Part shown: piece after piece, positions 41,418-51,270 of the stretch
Position numbering within the stretch: the stretch's first letter is position 1
Layout: the number at the start of each line of letters is the position of its first letter
NCBI GenBank assembly: GCA_041395945.1
Contig: JAWKZN010000001.1
Span: 1,240,001 to 1,304,000 of the forward strand
Origin: Pseudomonadales bacterium
GTDB taxonomy: Bacteria; Pseudomonadota; Gammaproteobacteria; Pseudomonadales; Azotimanducaceae
DNA length: 64,000 nt
Direction of reading: 5' to 3'
The notes under the pieces: generated by a model
Told to the model about the DNA's origin: nothing
Database searches by the model: none
Seen by the model: only the letters and a program-made list of their open reading frames with translations
Position numbers and translations under genes: made by a program

Positions 41418-42476
41418 CTAACGGTGCCAGACACCTCGAGCCTGTTCCAGCAGACTTGTCAGTGAGGATTCCGCCTGTGCGAGCAGACGCTCGATCGGCT
41501 TTTTCTGTTCCACCCAGTGGACTTCGAAGACATCCGCATCCATGCACGCTTTTGCCAGATACTCATCGCTGGTGCAGATCTCGTCGACCAGCTTCAGATC
41601 GAGCGCGCGCTTCCCATACCAGGCTTCACCGGTCGCCACCTGTTCGATGTCCAGCGCCGGACGCCTCGAGCCCACGAATTCCTGGAACAGGCTGTGCAGG
41701 TCTTCAAGTTCCTCCACGAATTTCTGGCGACCTTCTTCGGTGTTTTCGCCGAGCACGGTAAGGGTGCGTTTGTATTTACCTGCGGTGAGTATATCCACGT
41801 CCACATCGTGTTTCTTCAGGAGGCGGTGAACGTTCGGAATCTGGGCGACGACTCCGATGGAGCCGATGACCGCGAAGGGTGCCGCCAGTATGCGGTCCGC
41901 CACCGCCGCCATCAGGTAGCCGCCACTCGCAGCCACTTTGTCGACCGAAGCGATCAACGGCACACCGTGCTGCTTGAAGCGGTCGAGCTGGGAAGCGGCG
42001 AGACCGTAGCCATGCACTGAGCCCCCCGGACTTTCGAGCCGGATCAGCACCTCATCCGGTGCTTCCGCGAGGGTGAGCACTGCAGTGACTTCGGTGCGCA
42101 GGAGCTTCACCCGACTCGCCTGAAGATCGCCACGAAAGTCGAGGACAAACACCCGTCGCTTGCGCTCCTCTGGCCCCGCCTCGGATCCTCCGCCCGATCT
42201 GGCGCTCGATTTTGCCAGCTGCTTCTGGGCCTTTTTCTCGGCTTTATTGTCCTTTTTCAGGATCCGCTTGAATTCAGCCGGGGGCAAAACGGCCTGCCGC
42301 ACACCGTCCCTCAGATCCTTCAGACGATCATTGAGCCGGATGATCTCCAGATGACCGGAATCGCCCTGCTGGCGTCTCATGCTCAGTGAAGCGACTGCGG
42401 CGATCACCAGCAGGATCGCCGCAACGATGGTGACTGCCTGAGCGAGGAACAGCAGATATTCGAAGAGATAGTCCAT
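41418..42476 (-). CDS. sohB: Inner-membrane peptidase SohB
   Basis: The 352-residue S49 peptidase has an N-terminal membrane segment (about residues 8-32), a charged linker, and the protease domain with LIRLESPGGSVHGYGLAASQL and the catalytic serine region KVAASGGYLMAAVADRI near residue 183, then GSIGVVAQIPN. SohB is a periplasm-facing relative of SppA. Its natural substrates are unknown. It is divergent from the SCP2 gene. Confidence 0.92.
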   Translation of the reverse strand: MDYLFEYLLFLAQAVTIVAAILLVIAAVASLSMRRQQGDSGHLEIIRLNDRLKDLRDGVRQAVLPPAEFKRILKKDNKAEKKAQKQLAKSSARSGGGSEAGPEERKRRVFVLDFRGDLQASRVKLLRTEVTAVLTLAEAPDEVLIRLESPGGSVHGYGLAASQLDRFKQHGVPLIASVDKVAASGGYLMAAVADRILAAPFAVIGSIGVVAQIPNVHRLLKKHDVDVDILTAGKYKRTLTVLGENTEEGRQKFVEELEDLHSLFQEFVGSRRPALDIEQVATGEAWYGKRALDLKLVDEICTSDEYLAKACMDADVFEVHWVEQKKPIERLLAQAESSLTSLLEQARGVWHR

Positions 42477-42545
42477 GAAGCGGGGTGTCTGAGAAAGGCC
42501 GGCTACTGTACTGTAGAAGGTTCAAATCCGTCCACTTTGAGAAAA

Positions 42546-42893
42546 ATGGCACAACAGACGCTGGAGTCCCTGCAGGCGCAACTGCAGAAGTCCTTCCTGC
42601 CACCGGCAAGCACCGGAATGGATGCGGTGATTCAACTTTCCGTCGGCGGTGAGACGCTGGCATTCCGGGTGGCTGGAGAGACGATCAGTTTTGAGGAGGC
42701 AGTCGGCAGGACGCCGGACGCAACCTTCTTTTTTTCGGATATGGACACCGCATGGAACCTTCTGTCGGGGCGCGCCGATGCCTTCAGCGCGTTCATGCAG
42801 GGGACTTTCCGGGCAGACGGCTATCTCATGTGGGCCTTCACGATGATGGCGATGTTCCAGAGCGAGAGTCTCCCTGAAAATCCCGTGGAGTGA
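42546..42893 (+). CDS. SCP2 sterol-binding-domain protein
   Basis: The 115-residue protein matches small SCP2-like lipid-binding proteins: DAVIQLSVGGETLAFRVAGE, TPDATFFFSDMDTAWNLLSGRADAFSAFMQG and FRADGYLMWAFTMMAMF. It probably binds a lipid or acyl-CoA in the cytoplasm. The ATG at 42546 follows an in-frame TTG by 9 bases. It sits between sohB and nudC. Confidence 0.85.
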   Translation: MAQQTLESLQAQLQKSFLPPASTGMDAVIQLSVGGETLAFRVAGETISFEEAVGRTPDATFFFSDMDTAWNLLSGRADAFSAFMQGTFRADGYLMWAFTMMAMFQSESLPENPVE

Positions 42894-42942
42894 GCTGCAC
42901 CGGTGGGGAAGCGTTTGTCTGCAGGCCCCCGCTTGCGGTTGC

Positions 42943-43824
42943 TCAACCGCCGTTTTCCAGGAAAGCGTCGATCAGCCAGCGTGAAATCGCCGTACGGGGC
43001 GGGATGTTGGGCAGATTGTCAGCCCTGAACCAGCGAGCTTCGGCGATTTCTTCGTCGTTGCAGCAGATTTCGCCGCCAGCGTATTGCGCATGGAAGCCCA
43101 GCATCAGCTGGTTGGGGAACGGCCAGCTCTGACTGCCCCGATAGCGGAGATTGCGGACGGTCAATCCAACCTCCTCCATCACCTCACGATGCACGGTCTG
43201 CTCGATGGACTCTCCGGGTTCAACGAACCCTGCCAGTGTGCTGAACATGTTCGTCGGCCAGTTGGCATTCCGGGCCAGGAGCAGCTCTTCCCCTTTCGTG
43301 ACCAGCACGATGATGCTCGGTGCCAGGCGGGGATAGCACACGAGATCGCACTCAGGACAGGTTTTCGCCCGATCTGCGCCGTGATCCTCCATCGCACTCC
43401 CGCAGCGTCCGCAGAAGCGATGGGTGTTGTGCCATTCGATCACCTGCTGGGCGCGGCCTGCGAGATAGAACAGAGGGGGTTCGACCCGGCCGAGCCAGTC
43501 GCGCAATCCAGCCAGGGCGAAGCCTTCCGGTAAGCGTCCCCGGGCTTCGATGGCTATGCAGCAGCGTCCTCTGTAGCGGCCGAGATAGTGCTCGGAAGTG
43601 ATCTCGATGTCGAGCCAGCGCAACTCATCCCCGGAGACCGGTCGGGGTATGCCACGCTCTGAGACGCACGCCAGTCTGCCGTCGATGATGAGAAAGCACA
43701 TGGCCTCGTTTCTGTCTGCCCCTTCAGGCGGGTGCAGAAGAACTTCGAATTCATCAGGATCCATCGGCCACATATCGCTACCCGTTGCTGTAATTCCTGT
43801 TTGTTCCCGAGGGGCTTCGCTCAT
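42943..43824 (-). CDS. nudC: NADH pyrophosphatase / RNA decapping hydrolase NudC
   Basis: The 293-residue Nudix enzyme cleaves NAD(H) and removes NAD caps from RNA. It has a zinc ribbon with FCGRCGSAM and CPECDLVCYPRLAP, the Nudix box GFVEPGESIEQTVHREVMEEVG (about residues 195-217), and the NudC-specific SQSWPFPNQLMLGF that places the nicotinamide. The usual third residue P of SQPWPFP is serine here. Length is slightly longer than E. coli NudC (257) owing to the N-terminus. Confidence 0.93.
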   Translation of the reverse strand: MSEAPREQTGITATGSDMWPMDPDEFEVLLHPPEGADRNEAMCFLIIDGRLACVSERGIPRPVSGDELRWLDIEITSEHYLGRYRGRCCIAIEARGRLPEGFALAGLRDWLGRVEPPLFYLAGRAQQVIEWHNTHRFCGRCGSAMEDHGADRAKTCPECDLVCYPRLAPSIIVLVTKGEELLLARNANWPTNMFSTLAGFVEPGESIEQTVHREVMEEVGLTVRNLRYRGSQSWPFPNQLMLGFHAQYAGGEICCNDEEIAEARWFRADNLPNIPPRTAISRWLIDAFLENGG

Positions 43825-44003
43825 TCCCGAGGGAGACTCCGGGCAGAGCCTTCCCAGTGTACCGCGCTGACCGATCAGCGCCAGTACAGTGCGGCATGCG
43901 CCGGATCACCTGAGTTGCATGTTGAACGGCGATGCGGCTAGTGTAGTGCGCCCCTGAAAGGGCGGCACAAGAACACAAATTCGGGGAAGGATCTGACAGC
44001 ATC

Positions 44004-45512
44004 ATGAGTGGTATCGACGCCAAATCCCTCTGGGCGAATTTTCTCGGGCCGGCACCCGAATGGTACAAAGGCACCATCCTGGTCTTTCTGCTGCTCAACC
44101 CGGTCCTGTTCTACCTGGTTTCACCTTTCGTGGCGGGATGGGTTCTGGTACTCGAGTTCATCTTCACCCTGGCCATGGCTCTGCGTTGCTATCCCCTGCA
44201 ACCGGGTGGACTGCTGGCATTCGAAGCCGTGGTGATCGGGATGACGACCCCGGACACGATCCGCACTGAGGTGTTCCAGAATTTTCCGGTGATTCTGCTG
44301 CTGATGTTCATGGTCGCCGGCATCTACTTCATGAAGGAACTGCTGCTGTTCACATTCACGAAGATAATTCTGGGAATTCGCTCTAAGATATTGATATCTT
44401 TATTATTTTGTTCACTATCCGCCTTCCTGTCTGCCTTTCTCGACGCGCTCACCGTGACCGCTGTGATCATCAGCGTCGCGCTCGGTTTCTACTCGGTGTA
44501 CCACCGCGTCGCCTCGGGCAAGCAGTTCCGCGATGAACACGAACACGGCCACGATGATTCGATCGGGGAACTGCATCGGGAAGATCTGGAAACGTTCCGG
44601 GGTTTTCTCCGCAGTCTGCTGATGCATGGCGCTGTGGGTACGGCGCTCGGCGGCGTCTGCACTACGGTGGGCGAGCCGCAGAACCTGCTCATCGCCAATC
44701 AGATGGGCTGGGACTTCATGGAATTTTTCGTGCGCATGGCGAGGGTGACCATGCCGGTGCTGGTGATCGGTCTCAGCACCTGTGTACTGCTGGAGATGGT
44801 CAAGCGCTTCGGCTACGGCTCGCCCTTACCGGAACCGGTGCGCCAGATCCTTACCGAGTTCGACGCGGAAGAGACCCGCCAGCGCACCCCGCGGGATTCC
44901 GCCCGTCTGCTGATCCAGGCAATTGCCGCAGTGATGCTGGTGGTGGCACTGGCCATGCACTGGGCCGAGGTCGGTCTGATCGGCCTGATGGTCATCGTGA
45001 TCCAGACAGCTTTCAATGGTGTGATCGAAGAACATCAGGTGGGCAAGGCATTCGAAGAGGCACTGCCCTTCACCGCGCTACTGGTGGTCTTCTTCGGTAT
45101 TGTGGCTGTAATTCACGACCAGCACCTGTTCACGCCGGTGATCAACTACGTGCTCGCGCTGCCCGCGGCAACTCAGCCGGGTATGTTCTATATCGCCAAT
45201 GGCCTGCTGTCCGCGATCAGCGACAATGTGTTTGTAGCAACGGTTTATATCACCGAGGTTGTGAGCGCCTATGAGACGGCCCGTATCAGCCGCGAGCATC
45301 TCGAACTGCTGGCGGTTGCCATCAATACGGGTACCAACATACCCAGCGTAGCCACGCCCAACGGCCAGGCAGCCTTCCTCTTTCTGCTGACTTCATCGGT
45401 GGCACCGCTGGTCCGGCTATCTTATGGCCGCATGGTAGTGATGGCCCTGCCCTATACGATCACCATGGGCGTCACCGGCTGGTATTGCGTGAACTATCTG
45501 CTGTCTGCCTGA
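44004..45512 (+). CDS. nhaB: Na+/H+ antiporter NhaB
   Basis: The 502-residue polytopic membrane protein exchanges sodium for protons. It matches NhaB throughout: FLGPAPEWYKGTILVFLLLNP, FEAVVIGMTTPDTIRTEVFQNFPVILLLMFMVAGIYFM, LSAFLDALTVTAVIISVALGFYSVYH, VCTTVGEPQNLLIANQ and INTGTNIPSVATPNGQAAFLFLLTS. The 3' end overlaps the 3' end of dnaQ by 41 bases on the other strand. Confidence 0.96.
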   Translation: MSGIDAKSLWANFLGPAPEWYKGTILVFLLLNPVLFYLVSPFVAGWVLVLEFIFTLAMALRCYPLQPGGLLAFEAVVIGMTTPDTIRTEVFQNFPVILLLMFMVAGIYFMKELLLFTFTKIILGIRSKILISLLFCSLSAFLSAFLDALTVTAVIISVALGFYSVYHRVASGKQFRDEHEHGHDDSIGELHREDLETFRGFLRSLLMHGAVGTALGGVCTTVGEPQNLLIANQMGWDFMEFFVRMARVTMPVLVIGLSTCVLLEMVKRFGYGSPLPEPVRQILTEFDAEETRQRTPRDSARLLIQAIAAVMLVVALAMHWAEVGLIGLMVIVIQTAFNGVIEEHQVGKAFEEALPFTALLVVFFGIVAVIHDQHLFTPVINYVLALPAATQPGMFYIANGLLSAISDNVFVATVYITEVVSAYETARISREHLELLAVAINTGTNIPSVATPNGQAAFLFLLTSSVAPLVRLSYGRMVVMALPYTITMGVTGWYCVNYLLSA

Positions 45513-46218
45513 TCAGGCGCCAGGCACTGCCTGCATCGCATTTTTCGTCCAGCAGATCAAGCCAGGCCTCGTGGGCCTGGATGTCTTCCGGGCACGCCTC
45601 CACGACCTTCAGTGCAGAGCCGTCGACACGCGGCGCAGCGGCAGCCGGCTCACCCCGATCTTTCCGCTCCTGGTCGGACTCGGCGCCAAAGAGGGCCGTC
45701 TGCCCGCCTGTGAGTGCCAGGTACACGTCGGCAAGAATTTCCGCATCGAGCAGGGCTCCGTGCAGCATTCTGGCGGAGTTGTCGACGCCGTAGCGGCGGC
45801 ACAGTGCATCCAGACTGTTCTTCTGACCCGGATGCTTGCGGCGCGCGAGCGCCAGAGAGTCGGTGATGCGGCAGAGCCTGTGCAGTCGCGGTCGGCGCCC
45901 ACCCAGTCGGGCGAGTTCCGCATCGAGGAAAGCCAGATCAAAGGGAGCATTGTGAATGATCAGTTCCGCGCCGGTGAGAAACGCGAGTAACTCGTCGGCA
46001 ACTTCCGCAAACAGTGGCTTGTCAGCGAGAAATTCCGAGCTCAGTCCATGTACTTCGAATGCACCGTCATCGATTTCCCGTTCGGGATTGAAGTAGTGAT
46101 GGAGCTGCTTGCCGGTAAAGCGCCTGTCGATCAGTTCGACCGCACCGATCTCGATCACCCGATGTCCCTTCGCCGCTTCAAGGCCGGTAGTTTCCGTATC
46201 GAGTACGATCTGCCGCAT
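45472..46218 (-). CDS. dnaQ: DNA polymerase III epsilon subunit (3'-5' proofreading)
   Basis: The 248-residue DEDDh exonuclease proofreads replication. ExoI is LDTETTGLEAAKGHRVIEIGAVEL (Asp and Glu at residues 7 and 9), ExoII is IIHNAPFDLAFLDAEL, and ExoIII is HGALLDAEILADVYLALTGGQ. The C-terminal clamp-binding and polymerase-binding tail follows. It starts one base after the rnhA stop, so the methyltransferase-rnhA-dnaQ run is an operon. Overlap with nhaB is at the 3' ends. Confidence 0.95.
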   Translation of the reverse strand: MRQIVLDTETTGLEAAKGHRVIEIGAVELIDRRFTGKQLHHYFNPEREIDDGAFEVHGLSSEFLADKPLFAEVADELLAFLTGAELIIHNAPFDLAFLDAELARLGGRRPRLHRLCRITDSLALARRKHPGQKNSLDALCRRYGVDNSARMLHGALLDAEILADVYLALTGGQTALFGAESDQERKDRGEPAAAAPRVDGSALKVVEACPEDIQAHEAWLDLLDEKCDAGSAWRLIRQTADSSRNTSR

Positions 46219-46671
46219 TCAGGGAGCCCTTGCGCCAAGCATCTCATCGATGGCGTCATTGGCCGCGCTGTCCACCTTTTCGTTTTCCGGGTGGCCGCTG
46301 TGCCCTTTTACCCAGTGCCACTCGATCTGATGGGTGCTGGCTACTGCATCCAGCCGCTCCCAGAGATCCTGATTCTTGACCGGCTTTTTTGCTGCCGTGC
46401 GCCAGCCATTGGCTTTCCAGCGCGGCAGCCAGTCGCTGATACCCTGGCGCAGATACTGGGAGTCGGTGGTCAGCGCGATGCGGCTCGGTCGGGTCAGGGC
46501 GGCGAGCGCCTCAATCGCCGCAGTCATCTCCATGCGATTGTTCGTTGTTTCCGGCTCAGCCCCCTTGAGCAGCTTCTCCGTCTCCCCGTAACGCAGGAGA
46601 GCCGCCCAGCCGCCCGGACCCGGGTTGCCACGACAGGCGCCGTCGGTAAAGATCTCGACCTGAATCCTCAA
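46219..46671 (-). CDS. rnhA: Ribonuclease HI
   Basis: The 150-residue enzyme degrades RNA in RNA-DNA hybrids. The catalytic residues are in EIFTDGACRGNPGPGGW, NNRMEMTAAIEAL, LTTDSQYLRQGI and the final Asp in ENEKVDSAANDA. The start is TTG at 46671, whose TTGA overlaps the stop of the methyltransferase gene; GGA is 6-8 bases ahead. No ATG or GTG exists near the conserved N-terminus, so the weak start and coupling may limit expression. Confidence 0.94.
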   Translation of the reverse strand: MRIQVEIFTDGACRGNPGPGGWAALLRYGETEKLLKGAEPETTNNRMEMTAAIEALAALTRPSRIALTTDSQYLRQGISDWLPRWKANGWRTAAKKPVKNQDLWERLDAVASTHQIEWHWVKGHSGHPENEKVDSAANDAIDEMLGARAP

Positions 46672-47558
46672 GGCGTTTCCGACTCCTCGGGGGGCGTTCT
46701 CAACAGTGCGCTGATCTTCGGGTAGGCGGCTGGTGCGAGTGTGCGACCCCTGGCAGGGTCGAGATTGTGGCTGGGTCTTGCCGCCGCTGCCTGCTTTACC
46801 GCCGATATCAGATAGACACCGCCGAAGGGGATCCGATAGTCGGCCAGCCTGGCCCGAATTCGCTTCCAGAGTGCGGGATCGCGATCGCCGGTAGGGAAAG
46901 GCAGGCCATACGCCATATACTTTACTTCGTGTTGCAGCTCGAATCCCAGCACGGCGAGCCAATCCAACAGACGGATGGGATTCACGAATCTGAGATCGCT
47001 GAAACCGTCTTCCCTGAAACGGGCCCAGATGCCCCGGATGCCCCATAAACTGAAGGGATTGAACGTGCAGATCACCAGGCGGCCCCCCGGGGCGAGGACC
47101 CGGGACAGTTCCCGGATCGCCGTGCGGGGATCAGCAGCAGCCTCCAGCACGTGATGGAGCACGACTGCATCCAGTGAGCCGTTCGGCAGGGGGATCTCCT
47201 CCAGCGAACTCTGGAATTCGGCGAGATCCAGGGCCGGATCGGCCGGGCTGGCCCCCTCCGCCTGGGCCTCTGTGCGGGTCGGATGAGTGTCGACTCGAGC
47301 CGACATCGGCCCGGAAACGCCGGGAAGGCTGAGGAAAAATCGATTACGAACCATGCACCCGCGCACGGTCTCGGCAAGATCTGTGTGGCAACCTACCCAC
47401 AACAGCGAGTCGCCATGGAATCGTCGGGCGCACTCCCGCACCAGGGGTGACTGTTCACTGAGCAGTCGCCGACCGGTCGGGGTCTGAAACCAGCGGGAAA
47501 GTCTCGCGATCGAGGAAGTTGCCAACGACGGGGCCATATCGCAAAGTACGGCAAACAT
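46668..47558 (-). CDS. SAM-dependent methyltransferase (UbiE-like class I)
   Basis: The protein of about 296 residues has a class I methyltransferase core (about 95-230): LPNGSLDAVVLHHVLEAAADPRTAIRELSRVLAPGGRLVICTFNPFSLWGIRG is typical of the gene found beside rnhA in pseudomonads. The SAM-binding glycine motif near the N-terminus is weak (LLWVGCHTD). Substrate unknown. The start ATG at 47558 lies only 17 bases from the divergent mltD start; ATG at 47537 is an alternative. Confidence 0.82.
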   Translation of the reverse strand: MFAVLCDMAPSLATSSIARLSRWFQTPTGRRLLSEQSPLVRECARRFHGDSLLWVGCHTDLAETVRGCMVRNRFFLSLPGVSGPMSARVDTHPTRTEAQAEGASPADPALDLAEFQSSLEEIPLPNGSLDAVVLHHVLEAAADPRTAIRELSRVLAPGGRLVICTFNPFSLWGIRGIWARFREDGFSDLRFVNPIRLLDWLAVLGFELQHEVKYMAYGLPFPTGDRDPALWKRIRARLADYRIPFGGVYLISAVKQAAAARPSHNLDPARGRTLAPAAYPKISALLRTPPEESETP

Positions 47559-47575
47559 TCTGACTTCAGCTAACC

Positions 47576-49141
47576 ATGACCGCAACCGCACTGCGCCCAT
47601 TCGTCCTGATTGCCCTGCTCGGTCTTGCGGCGTGTCAGGCAATTTCACCGACTGATGCAGCAGACGCGCTGGATCGACAGGTCCTGGAAGCAATCAGCGA
47701 GCCGAGTCCGCTGGTGACAGTCTCCCGCACAGGCCGAAAAGATTTCGGCCTGCAGGAAATCGGTCGCGAGATCGCGCCAGGCATCACTCTGCCGACGCCC
47801 GATCTCTGGCGCGACATCCGCGCAGGCTTTCAGCTCTCCCACCACATCGAACAGAAACGGGTCCAGCAGGAACTCCGATGGTTGAAAGATCGACCCGAGT
47901 ATCTGGCCTATCTGGCACCCCGCCTGGAACGGCATCTTGCTTATATACATGAACAGGTGAGTCTGCGCGGCATTCCCAGCGAAATCGCGCTGCTGCCCAT
48001 CGTTGAAAGCGCCGTAGACCCCTATGCATTTTCACACGGTGGAGCGGCCGGGCTCTGGCAGTTCATTCCTGCGACAGGCAAACGCTATGGGTTGGATCGC
48101 AACTGGTGGTATGACGGTCGGCGTGACCCCGTTGCTTCCACGGGTGCCGCGCTCGATTACCTGTCCGATCTTCACCGCATGTTTGATGACTGGTATCTCG
48201 CCCTTGCCGGGTACAACGCGGGTGAAGGAAATGTGGCACGCGCCCGCAAACGAGCACACGAAGGTGCAACATTCTGGGAGCTTGATCTGCCCAAAGAGAC
48301 GAGCGCCTACGTTCCGCGATTGCTGGCGCTGGCTGAGCTGGTCGCCAACCCCGAACGTTACGGTGTCACTCTGCCGCCGATGGGTCCCGAAATTCCTTTT
48401 GAAGTCGTCGCGACCGGCGGGCAGATTGATCTCAGCGTGGTCAGTCAGGTTGCTGACATCGACCTCGATACGCTTTACCGATGGAACCCTGCATTGAATC
48501 AGTGGTCGACCCCGCCCGCCGGCCCACACCAGCTGGTTGTACCGTTGCGCCCAGGATCCGAAGTGGCGGAACGGCTCGCGGCAGTTCCGGCTGACAAGCG
48601 ACTGCACTGGTTGCGCATCAAAGTTGGTCAGGGAGACACACTGGGTCAACTTGCCGTCCGTCACCACACCGATGTTGCGAGCCTGCAGAAGGCGAACAAC
48701 CTGAGAGGTACGCAGATTCGTGCCGGACAGACCCTTCTCATCCCGAAATCCCCTGCTGCGCTGGCCAATCCGATCGCGGGCCGCGGTAAAGAAGGCAGCT
48801 ATGTGGTTCAGCCGGGTGATTCACTGTGGAGCATCAGCAGGCGCCACGATGTTTCAGTGAATCAGCTCATGAAAGCCAACCAGGTCGGCCCCCAGGACTA
48901 TCTGAAGATCGGACAGCGTCTGACCGTGCCTGGCGTGACCAAGGCAGACACCCGGGAAGGGGTAATGAGAGAGGTCCGCTATGGCGTCCGCAAGGGTGAT
49001 TCACTCGCCCGCATCGCGAAAAAATTCAATGTCAGCGTGCGGGACCTGGTGAGCTGGAACCGACTGAGTCTCAATGACTACCTGCAGCCCGGACAGCGGC
49101 TGAAGATTCACGTCGACGTGTCCGCCCCCGTCGGGGACTGA
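47576..49141 (+). CDS. mltD: Membrane-bound lytic murein transglycosylase D with three LysM domains
   Basis: The 521-residue lipoprotein cleaves peptidoglycan glycan strands. The lipobox LAAC puts the lipidated cysteine at residue 20. The transglycosylase domain (about 125-260) has the catalytic glutamate in LLPIVESAVDPYAFS near residue 145, then GLWQFIPATGKRYGL and ALAGYNAGEGNV. Three LysM repeats follow at about 340-390, 405-450 and 465-515. E. coli MltD has two LysM. A gloB gene that separates mltD from the methyltransferase in Pseudomonas is missing here. Confidence 0.94.
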   Translation: MTATALRPFVLIALLGLAACQAISPTDAADALDRQVLEAISEPSPLVTVSRTGRKDFGLQEIGREIAPGITLPTPDLWRDIRAGFQLSHHIEQKRVQQELRWLKDRPEYLAYLAPRLERHLAYIHEQVSLRGIPSEIALLPIVESAVDPYAFSHGGAAGLWQFIPATGKRYGLDRNWWYDGRRDPVASTGAALDYLSDLHRMFDDWYLALAGYNAGEGNVARARKRAHEGATFWELDLPKETSAYVPRLLALAELVANPERYGVTLPPMGPEIPFEVVATGGQIDLSVVSQVADIDLDTLYRWNPALNQWSTPPAGPHQLVVPLRPGSEVAERLAAVPADKRLHWLRIKVGQGDTLGQLAVRHHTDVASLQKANNLRGTQIRAGQTLLIPKSPAALANPIAGRGKEGSYVVQPGDSLWSISRRHDVSVNQLMKANQVGPQDYLKIGQRLTVPGVTKADTREGVMREVRYGVRKGDSLARIAKKFNVSVRDLVSWNRLSLNDYLQPGQRLKIHVDVSAPVGD

Positions 49142-49184
49142 AACTGCGCTGACTCAGCCCGTTCAGACGGCTGTCAGAGTGGGT

Positions 49185-51086
49185 TCAATTCGGTCTGCGT
49201 ACCGACCCTTCCTGCTCAAGCGTGTTGTAGAAACCTTCAAAACTGAGATCCGCCACCCGCGCAGCCAGGAATCGCTGCACGCTGCCGATCTCGGCTTCGG
49301 TCATGGTCGACAGATCTCCATCGACTGCCCGTGTCACCGTGACCACGTATTTTGTTCCTGCTGAGCCGGTTGCGCCGTCGACACGTTTGGTCTCTTCCGT
49401 CGGCCTGGGCAGATTAAAGGCCGTCTGCAGCACCTCAGGAGGCACCCCCGGCTGATTCCGCCGGGCCAGCTCGACCCGGCGCCACTGCAGCCCGAACTCC
49501 TCGGCCACTGCGGTGACATTCTCCCCTGCCTTAACCTGCTCGAGGGCCCTCGTCTGTGCGGAATCTATAGCGACCTGAGCCAGCTCGGAGACAATGTCGT
49601 TCCGGATCTGATCCGCAACCGTTTCGAATGGAATCGCTTCAGGCGCATATTCAGCGGTCACCCGGGCTACCACTGCACGCTGTTCTGTGTATTCGACTGC
49701 GGGACTGTTGAAGCCGTTTTTCCGTACCTCGTCCGTGAATACCGCACCGCGCAGCTGCACATTGCCGAAAATTCCCGGACCCGTGTCTCTGGTGACGCCT
49801 TCGGCGAAACGGATTTCCAGATCGAGACTCTCTGCGAGCCCCTGCAGGGAGTCCGGCTGTTCGAAGGCAAGATTGTCCAGTTCGCGAACCCGCTCCAGAA
49901 AGAGTTCTGCTGCCTGCTCGCGCCGCAATCTCGTTTCGAGCTGTGCCTGCATCTCTTCGAATGCCGGAAATACCTGGGGAATGATTCTATCGAGTCGGAT
50001 CAGATGCACGCCGAACTCGGTTTCCACCGGCCCGGAGAGTTCACCCTCCGCAAGTGCCCACAGCGCCGCTTCGAAGGATGGATCGAAGGCGCCTTTTCCA
50101 ACAGGTCCCAGTACACCACCGGCTGACACCGAACCGGGATCTTCCGACACTTCCGCCGCAATCTCAGCGAAGTCGGCACCGGAAAGTATCTGCTCCCTGA
50201 TTTCCAGAATCCGGGCTGTTGCGGCTTCCACTGTCCGCTCGTCGTTCACCTGCAGCAGAATATGCCGGCTGTCCCGCTGCTCACTCAGCGGCGTGGCTGC
50301 TTTTTCAGCTTCATAAGCAGCAATCAGATCCTCCTCTGTGACCTCGATGGAGGGATCCTGCATCAGCCCGTCGACCGTGAGCTCAACGTAGGCGACGTCA
50401 ACGCTCTCATCTGTCATGTAGTCGAGCTGGTTTTCCTCGTAGCGCAATCTGACAGCGGCATCATCTACTTCAACCTGATCCGCAAAGGTTTCCCGATCGA
50501 ATGTGAGGTAGGCAAGGTCACGACGCTGGTTGAGCACGCGGGCATTCTGGCGCAACTCCCAGTCTGTGAGAAACCCCGTGTCGACGACCCCGGAACGAAG
50601 CTGCTCGATGGCCAGCAGTTCGCGGGTGGTGTTGAGAAACTCCTGCGGCGTGTAGCCCATGAGCTGAACGACTCGACGATAGGTGGACTCGTCAAACCTG
50701 TCGTCAATCTGAAAATTCGGATTATCGGTGACGCTTGCATTGACCTGTGTGTCGCTGGCACCCAGACCGAGATCATCAACCGCCTGCCCGAGCAACGTAC
50801 GCGCAATGAGCTGATTGATCACCATGGTCTGCAAGGCAAGGGGATCGATCATCTCCGGATCAAAGTTTTCACCCATTCGGGCAGCCAGCCTTCTGCGTTC
50901 CCGCTCCGCCTCTGCCATCACCATCCGTTCTGTGATGTCTTCACCATTGGCAGATGCAATAGCCGGGTCTGAGGTCACAAACAGATTGAATGCGCCAAAT
51001 CCGAAAATAGCCAGGACAACAATGATGACCCCCACAAGCACCTTGAAAAACAGGCTTTGTGTCTGATCTCTGAGTTTCTGAAGCAT
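49185..51086 (-). CDS. ppiD: Periplasmic chaperone / peptidyl-prolyl isomerase PpiD
   Basis: The 633-residue protein is anchored by one N-terminal membrane helix (about 14-34) and lies mostly in the periplasm near SecYEG. It has SurA-like helical regions, a parvulin domain (about 265-365: SRHILLQVNDE, GADFAEIAAEVSEDPGS, GGVLGPVGKGAF, VETEFGVHLIRLD) and a C-terminal region. Length matches PpiD. It follows hupB, as in E. coli and Pseudomonas. Confidence 0.94.
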   Translation of the reverse strand: MLQKLRDQTQSLFFKVLVGVIIVVLAIFGFGAFNLFVTSDPAIASANGEDITERMVMAEAERERRRLAARMGENFDPEMIDPLALQTMVINQLIARTLLGQAVDDLGLGASDTQVNASVTDNPNFQIDDRFDESTYRRVVQLMGYTPQEFLNTTRELLAIEQLRSGVVDTGFLTDWELRQNARVLNQRRDLAYLTFDRETFADQVEVDDAAVRLRYEENQLDYMTDESVDVAYVELTVDGLMQDPSIEVTEEDLIAAYEAEKAATPLSEQRDSRHILLQVNDERTVEAATARILEIREQILSGADFAEIAAEVSEDPGSVSAGGVLGPVGKGAFDPSFEAALWALAEGELSGPVETEFGVHLIRLDRIIPQVFPAFEEMQAQLETRLRREQAAELFLERVRELDNLAFEQPDSLQGLAESLDLEIRFAEGVTRDTGPGIFGNVQLRGAVFTDEVRKNGFNSPAVEYTEQRAVVARVTAEYAPEAIPFETVADQIRNDIVSELAQVAIDSAQTRALEQVKAGENVTAVAEEFGLQWRRVELARRNQPGVPPEVLQTAFNLPRPTEETKRVDGATGSAGTKYVVTVTRAVDGDLSTMTEAEIGSVQRFLAARVADLSFEGFYNTLEQEGSVRRPN

Positions 51087-51221
51087 CGATGTGTCCGTCG
51101 GTTTGTTATTTCAGGCGGTTGCGTCTGTCAACACCACCCGTATTGAGCTTAAACGAGAGTCGCCTGCCAGGAACTAATGCACAAACTAAGCGTGCAAAAA
51201 AAGGCACTAAAGGAGCCTACG

Positions 51222-51243
51222 AAAAAAGGCGCGGTGACGCGCC
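51222..51243 (-). terminator. Intrinsic terminator after hupB
   Basis: On the minus strand GGCGCG-TCAC-CGCGCC forms a 6-bp GC stem followed by six Ts (51222-51227), 28 bases past the hupB stop. A weaker 4-bp hairpin with seven Ts follows at about 51197-51220. It separates hupB from ppiD. Confidence 0.8.
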
Positions 51244-51270
51244 TTTACGTTCGCTGGCAGGCGCGGCTGC

